A DNA stretch of 64,000 nucleotides, taken from the NCBI RefSeq assembly GCF_016097555.1, contig NC_054702.1, positions 62,672,650-62,736,649 on the forward strand, in the 5' to 3' direction. Each line of letters opens with the position of its first letter. Position 1 is the first letter of the stretch. The position numbers and the translations under genes were made by a program. The notes under the pieces are model-generated. The model had not been told where the DNA came from. It ran no database searches and saw only the letters and a program-made list of their open reading frames with translations. Positions 59,801 through 64,000 of the stretch are shown piece by piece. This DNA is from Gigantopelta aegis (lineage: Eukaryota > Mollusca > Gastropoda > Neomphalida > Peltospiridae).

Positions 59801-61859
59801 CTATCACTCCCCTGAGTTCAGAGTATGGGAATGGGAACTCAATTAACGTGCCCACATCCACAGAGGTTCAGGCACGCCCACCCCGGACTTAGCCTCTGAC
59901 TTCACCAGTGACCAATTCCGGGACAGGAGGGTTCAAAGAGTAATTTGTGATCCCCTTAGCCTGTGATTTATATAGTATTATCTTAAATGGCTACCCATAA
60001 TCCCCAAGTTAAAGGAGCAACTAATCACTGCCCTCATTTAAAAAAAAAAAAAAAAAAAAAAACCTTCTAGACTACTAGTCCACCAGGCCAGTGGAAACAT
60101 GCTTTTAATTTCTACCCTTAAACCATCATCTAGTCTTGAAACAGAATTAATAAAGCACAAGTAGTGAAGAAGCATCATAAGATTCATATTGTTATATTGT
60201 AATTGTTCATCTCGTTTGCCTCAAATGTCTTGACACTATGCACTAATATGTAAAAATATACACCTATGTGATATTGGGTAGAGCGATGTCTTTGTTAAAA
60301 CTACAGTGGAACCTCTCAAAACCGGATGATATCGATTTTTTTAAAAGGACTGTTAAAATGTCCAATTTGGGGGGAATTTCTGTTTACACCTCTGTAAACC
60401 AGAATTCCCCCCAAATTGGACACCTCTGTAAACCAGAATTCCCCCCAAATTAGACATTTTAACGGTCCTTTTTTAAAAATTGATACAGAACTTAACCTCT
60501 CTAAACCAAATACCTCTTAATACCGGACATTTTACTTGGTCCCGAGGGTGCCCGGTTTAGAGGGGTTTCACTACATGATATTTGAAAGACTTCAGTTTAA
60601 AGATTTATAAGCAAGGGGTAGGATCAATAATGATCCAGTAGCCATAAGCAGATTTAATTAAGAATTGTCTACAATTTCTTTTAAATTAATAAACATTAAA
60701 ATCATGTGCAGTTCAGTACCGTTTTACTTTGGATAAATTTCTTTATTAAACTAGTTCCTTATGCATACTAATTGTTAAAGGTGTCAGTTAATGAAATCAC
60801 AGAAAGAAATACCAGTGGAGGGATTGAAATATTACCCATGACAGTATCTCACAGCAGTTAAAAAAAGTAAATCCTTTCCTACTTACCTGCACTCCATCTA
60901 AAAAGGTCAGAATATTTGGATGTCGAAGAGTTTTGATGCGTTTGAAGGCTGCCTTGGCTATTTGTAACTATAAAATAAAAATGTCAAATATATCAAGTGC
61001 AGTGTACAATAAAACTTTAACATTATTGAACAAAAACATTTACTTTTTAAGACTTCATAGATGATGATATTGAGATGAATGGTGAAGCTGCAGTATTTTT
61101 GTCCTTCATGCTTGCTGTTAACCGGGCTATCTCGGTCTCACTTGAGCCCATACGGTATGATCATACACTCGGGAGATACACCCATGCTCATATCTATGAT
61201 GTGGGTAAAACTTGATGTATGTGGCCATACATCTTCCTATTGAGACTAGCAGGGCACTCAAGCCAGGATGAAGCCTGTACTAGAATGAATATTCCCTTTC
61301 TGCCTCCAGTGGGTCACAAACTCAGTATCTACCAGCATTGAACCTAATAATATGTCCATTATTTACTAAAACACAGTCTATCAATAACTTAGTCTGGTTG
61401 AAAATACTCCAACAATTATAATATACTACATAGAAAAATCGTCAAGATTATTTTATTAACAACTGCAACTTTAATACTGACAAACCAGACCAAAAATGTT
61501 GCGATTAAACCAGAGTTTAATAAAAAGTGAAAAAGGAAAGAAGGAAGGAAATGTTTTATTTAACGACGCACTCAACACATTTTATTTACGGTTATATGGC
61601 GTCGGACATATGGTTAAGGACCACACAGATACTGAGGGAGGAAACCCACTGTCGCCACTTCACGGGCTACTCTTTTTGATTAGCAGCAAGGGATCTTTTA
61701 TATGTGCCATCCCACAGACAGGATAGCACATGCCACGGCCTTTGTTATACCAGTCGTGGTGCACTGGCTGGAGTGAGAAAAAGTGAAAAATGAAAATACC
61801 TGAGATTCACTAGCAGCTTTCACATCAAACATAAACACGGACACAGGATCACCAGTTGC
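47888..61859 (-). CDS. SCYL1: SCYL1 N-terminal kinase-like protein (first exon not identified)
   Basis: Pseudokinase scaffold that binds COPI coats and supports Golgi-to-ER transport. Exons (minus): 61800-61859, 60887-60967, 59242-59361, 58247-58470, 57505-57595, 56983-57138, 56160-56318, 55448-55555, 55044-55157, 54369-54461, 53893-53955, 52675-52863, 52261-52336, 51204-51508, 50095-50223, 49143-49289, 48455-48644, 47888-48012, giving 809 residues. Phases are consistent. Kinase-like part: [34 protein letters not shown]; the catalytic HRD site reads HLIHNNVCM and the DFG site LGGVDYMYP, as in SCYL1. HEAT repeats follow ([32 protein letters not shown]). Then [16 protein letters not shown], acidic WD/W-rich segments ([27 protein letters not shown]) and a basic C-terminal helix ending [11 protein letters not shown], comparable to the human RKLD COPI-binding end. 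One intron uses a GC donor. The usual FFARDP-type N-terminal exon is missing from the window. Confidence 0.95.
48940..49040 (-). mobile_element. SINE family A fragment
   Basis: In a SCYL1 intron, inverted: TTTTCGTGCTTAT, GCTGTCCTGGGCACACACCT and CAGCTATCTGGGCTGTCTG match the complement of the family A 3' half. The head is absent. Confidence 0.75.
50620..51000. repeat. Degenerate 'AAAATACACCCATAAT' run in SCYL1 intron
   Basis: Repeated variants of TGTAAAATATACCCATAATT and GCAAAATACACCCAATATT over about 250 bases (50740-50990). No regular period could be fixed by eye and there is no gene. The stretch before it (50283-50620) holds nothing recognised. Confidence 0.5.
51605..52090 (-). mobile_element. 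Two adjacent SINE family C copies
   Basis: In SCYL1 intron 51509-52260. 51845-52090 is complete but diverged: AACAACACCACTAGAGCACA tail at left, and on the minus strand the head GGGGTGAGATGTAGTCCAGT with B-box-like GGATCGAACC. 51605-51788 has the same order (ATATGCAC, GACAGGATAACATA, a tRNA-like TAGTTTAGTGGGTAGAGC head on the minus strand) but is much more decayed. Confidence 0.7.
52919..53230 (-). mobile_element. tRNA-headed SINE, family C, full length
   Basis: In SCYL1 intron 52864-53892. Minus-strand head GGGCTGGACATAGCCCAGTG and B-box-like GGATCGATCCCC. Then TGGGCTATTTCTCGTTCTAG, CCAATGCACCAGGACTGGTA, and the tail GTGCTCTAGTGGTGTCGTTA. The most intact family C copy in the window. Confidence 0.9.
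54181..54249 (-). mobile_element. SINE family B tail fragment
   Basis: AAAGAAAGAAATGATTTATT, AATGACGCACTCAACACATT and TATATGGCGTCAG, identical in order to the tail of the copy at 5098-5489; the rest is missing. Confidence 0.8.
54367..54368 (-). promoter_or_regulatory. SCYL1: GC splice donor (GC-AG intron) in SCYL1
   Basis: Exon 54369-54461 ends ...AAGGATGATCAG and the intron begins GCATGA. The conserved protein text ([12 protein letters not shown] then [15 protein letters not shown]) and the phase-0 join fix the border here. No GT is available at this point, and reading on meets a stop after two codons. Confidence 0.88.
56409..56601. mobile_element. hAT-like MITE (CAGGG...CCCTG) with poly-C tract
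   Basis: In SCYL1 intron. Starts CAGGGATTGTTCTGGG and ends, complemented, CAGGGCTAGCTCTGCC. It includes repeated TTTGCCAAATT / GGCGAATTTGGCG blocks and a ~24-base poly-C run near 56501-56524. No exact target duplication was seen. Confidence 0.6.
58045..58130. repeat. Family D repeat fragment
   Basis: GAATGAATGAATAAAAGAAT, then GTTTAACGACACCCCAGCAC and ACATCGGCTATAGGGTG. The clearest copy of the short family also seen near 11905 and 32515. Confidence 0.6.
58570..58795 (-). mobile_element. SINE family C, head truncated
   Basis: In SCYL1 intron 58471-59241. ATGACATCATTAGAGCACAT, GGCTATTGGATGTCAAACAT, ACAGGATAGCACATACCACG, GTGCACTGGCTGGAACGAG, then decays before the tRNA head. Confidence 0.85.
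59715..60062 (+). mobile_element. Retroposon-like repeat ending in a poly-A tail
   Basis: In SCYL1 intron 59362-60886. Starts near a G run (59718-59727), continues with CTATCACTCTGACTCCCTAT, AATTAACGTGCCCACATCCA and CAATTCCGGGACAGGAGG, and ends in about 23 A residues (60040-60062). It stands out as GC-rich in AT-rich DNA. A 3' poly-A implies retroposition; the family was not named. Confidence 0.55.
60304..60573. mobile_element. ~270-bp mariner/pogo-like MITE with internal duplication
   Basis: Ends CAGTGGAACCTCTCAAAACC and, complemented, TAGTGAAACCCCTCTAAACC. TA lies before the left end. Inside, TGTAAACCAGAATTCCCCCC with the bases after it occurs twice in tandem and pairs with GGGGGGAATTTC on the left, making a large foldback. 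Confidence 0.75.
61070..61335. repeat. Dispersed repeat, copy 2 (pair with 1060-1290)
   Basis: In SCYL1 intron 60968-61799. CTCGGGAGATACACCCATGC, TGTGGGTAAAACTTG, CATACATCTTCCTATTGAG and GTGGGTCACAAACTCAG follow the same order as in 1060-1290. No reading frame. Confidence 0.5.
61533..61780 (-). mobile_element. SINE with family B tail and family C-like body
   Basis: AACGACGCACTCAACACATT, TATATGGCGTCGGACATATG and CACTGTCGCCACTTC are family B. ACAGGATAGCACATGCCACG and GTGCACTGGCTGGAGTGAG are family C. It stops 20 bases before SCYL1 exon 61800-61859, with the tRNA head missing. Confidence 0.82.
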
Positions 61860-62591
61860 CTATATTAAAACAAAAGAGAAAAAAAATTGCTATCTTTTAC
61901 TCTTCTTGTTTTTTAAAATATGGTAGTTTATATGTTAGAATGTTTTAAACAAATTATAATCATAATTAAATTTACAAAATTCAGTTAAAATTCAACTATA
62001 ACTTATTTTTTTCACATGCATTGTGATGAAGAGCCATAGAGCTCTACAACAAAAAACTAAGTTTCATTGGCTTAAGGCTTACAGTTTATGAGAAATGAAG
62101 CTAAAAGCAAAACTAACGTTGAGCTAAATGCAAAATTTTAACATTGAGCCAAATACAAAAGTTCATGCCATCATCACAGCACTATGGCCACCGGCTGAAT
62201 TTTTAAGTAAAATCTATCTCATCTTTTTACTTTACAATAAGACCTCTACATGCACAAACACAGTGACAACACACAAATTAAGACTTCATTCAAAATAATA
62301 GTGATGTAATGTTAGTATTTATAATTAAGTAAAATTACTATACATCATTATTATAAATGATTGTTTAATTTATCTTTTTTCTTTTCTTTTTTTAGTATAA
62401 AGTAAATATATATACAGTATGTACAGTTAAATAACACCCATAGAGTAAATCAAATTATATTAAAAAACAGAAGGCCCACTTCAGTGTTTGGAATAATTAA
62501 CAATTTCAAGGGGATTTCAAGTTGATTTTGGGGCAAGATGACAAGTATTCATTGTTTAAATATGAGTTTTGTACTAATCTGTCTGTCTGTC

Positions 62592-62620
62592 TGTATGCAT
62601 GCGTGTGTGTGTGTGTGTGT
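62592..62620. repeat. (GT)n short tandem repeat
   Basis: CTGTCTGTCTGTATGCATGC followed by GTGTGTGTGTGTGT; simple repeat in the first intron region of SCYL1. Confidence 0.9.
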
Positions 62621-62802
62621 TATCAAAATCCCTAACTCTGTTTGATGTTAAATTCTGTTACATTTGTTTTCATGTGCACCGTTGATGCATTTGTTGTCAT
62701 CTGCTGGTCATTCATTTGTAAGTCTTTTCTTCACAATTCAGAATAATTTTTATCAAAATTACATTATGTTAAGTGATTGAATTAGATTTTATTTCACATA
62801 TC

Positions 62803-63297
62803 CTTGCTGTATGGATTTTGAAGCAAATAAGCAATAATTTTGCATAGTGTAGAAATAACAATGTACTTTTTTTGTTTAAAACAGAGACATAGCAGAGATA
62901 CATTTTCTGCATATTATTACCATCATTGTTTTAAATGTCTACGACACATTTCATGTTGAACAGATATTATATTAAGAATGTAATATATGCACTTCAACGT
63001 CTTTTAATCAAGACCCAATTTTGAGATTGGATGTTTATGTATGTCAAAAAAGTGCTTTACGGAAAATAATACTTTTATTTATATGGTATTGTTATTTGTT
63101 TATACTTACCACAAACTGGCAAAGTATAAACACTGCTTTATTTTTATCACAATTACAGAAAATACTTTAATAAACAAAAACTTCTGCATGTGACATCACA
63201 GCTTTTCTTTGATAATCCGCAATTGTTACTTAAAGATATTGTTTCAAATTTCTAAACCCATACCGCACTATAATACAGACCCAGATGATATCGTAAC
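62803..63297 (+). mobile_element. ~1-kb inverted-repeat element family, copy 3, internally deleted
   Basis: Begins CTGTATGGATTTTGAAGC and ends with AAACCCATACCGCACTATAA. Aligns with 14530-15535 at both ends (GTTGAACAGATATTATATTA, TTACGGAAAATAATACTTTT, AACTGGCAAAGTATAAACAC) but lacks the ~400-base middle with GTGGTCCATAAATT. Confidence 0.75.
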
Positions 63298-63666
63298 TAC
63301 GATCGACAGTCACTTTTCACACCCTTGTTTTGGCTTCGTACACAATAAATAAAACACATCCAATGGTATTTTTATTATATATATATTTGTCAAAAGGTAC
63401 TTTTAATTTCGGAAAGATTTGAGCCCGCACCCACTGTTTGGCATATTGGATTAGCGATATCAACATTATTAATGCACTTGAATGTGTTTGAAAAAAATCT
63501 TGTGATTAAAAAAAAAAGAACAAAAAAAAGAGTATGCACTAATGAAGAGTAACTCGACCTTTAAAATATTTTGAATATTCTTTTTGTAAAGTTACATTCT
63601 CTGGTTACCATATTATAACATCATGTACAAATATGAAATACAAGCTCAAATACACTTTTAAAAAAC

Positions 63667-63714
63667 CTGGAGATCGTCAAAAGTATACGCTCGATTCGTC
63701 ACTTGTGCTGCCAT
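63667..63714 (-). other. Candidate alternative first coding exon of SCYL1
   Basis: ATG at 63714 in a good context (GAGCTATGG) opens 16 codons, MAAQVTNRAYTFDDLQ, ending in CAG|GTTTTT. The phase (0) matches the next SCYL1 exon, which starts with a whole codon. The sequence is unlike the conserved SCYL1 N-terminus (MWFFARDP-type). It could be an alternative start, another gene's first exon, or chance. Confidence 0.3.
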
Positions 63715-64000
63715 AGCTCAGCAAAGCACAAACGACAGCCCGTTGTCAGTTTCAGTTAACATGTGCGTTTGCCGATTTCAAATTGTAGGGTTCATCTCAA
63801 AAAATTAAAAGAGAAATCTTGCGCTGTACGAATAACATTCGGCTGAGGATATGGTACTAGAGTCTTTCGTTAAAACCGGTTTGATCTTGACAACGTATTA
63901 TCGACAATCGTACCTTCCAATTTCAGAATTAATATTTTATAAAGTGTTAGTAGAACTTTCAAAGTTTAGTTTGTATAACACATTGATCATGTATATATTT
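63715..64000. other. Right edge, no gene recognised
   Basis: No SCYL1 exon or other coding sequence is recognised on either strand. If SCYL1's canonical first exon exists, it lies beyond this edge. Confidence 0.4.

Overview
The window is eukaryotic nuclear DNA: AT-rich, with intron-rich genes using GT-AG splice sites, long repeat-filled introns, and several tRNA-headed SINE families. The gene set and the SINE sequences suggest a mollusc, most likely a gastropod or a close lophotrochozoan relative. That placement is inference from remembered repeat sequences, not a search.

Five protein-coding genes can be read exon by exon. From left to right: (1) SF3B2, splicing factor 3B subunit 2, minus strand, 20 coding exons from 16416 to 728, with its C-terminal end beyond the left edge. 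(2) MRPL11, mitochondrial large-subunit ribosomal protein uL11m, plus strand, four exons, 19478-23494. (3) RRP36, a nucleolar 18S rRNA processing factor, minus strand, nine exons, 35511-25645. (4) A small unrecognised coiled-coil protein of 122 residues, plus strand, three exons, 38722-42672. (5) SCYL1, a pseudokinase of Golgi-ER COPI traffic, minus strand, 18 clear exons, 61859-47888, with its usual first exon not seen. SF3B2/MRPL11 and RRP36/small coiled-coil gene are head-to-head pairs, so their promoters lie in 16457-19477 and 35512-38721. Both spacers are largely filled by inverted-repeat DNA elements. Apart from the small unknown gene these are housekeeping genes: splicing, mitochondrial translation, ribosome assembly and secretion.

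Introns and spacers carry many transposable-element remnants: three linked SINE families that share modules, a three-copy ~1 kb inverted-repeat element family, one copy of which is split by a second 1.5 kb element with 8-bp target-site duplications, several small TA-flanked or CAGGG-ended MITEs, foldback palindromes containing ACGTCA motifs, and one LINE 3'-end fragment. Simple repeats and homopolymer tracts are scattered through the non-coding DNA.

The most notable signals are in the host genes. SF3B2 has a ~37-unit Gly-Glu/Asp-Arg-Met-Gly-Pro-Pro repeat encoded by a single 1.1 kb exon. It also has a triplicated exon end giving three tandem 5' splice sites exactly 72 bp apart and in frame, so up to 24 or 48 extra residues could be added inside the PSP domain. 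RRP36 has a comparable duplication of an exon end plus donor, 88 bp apart and out of frame.
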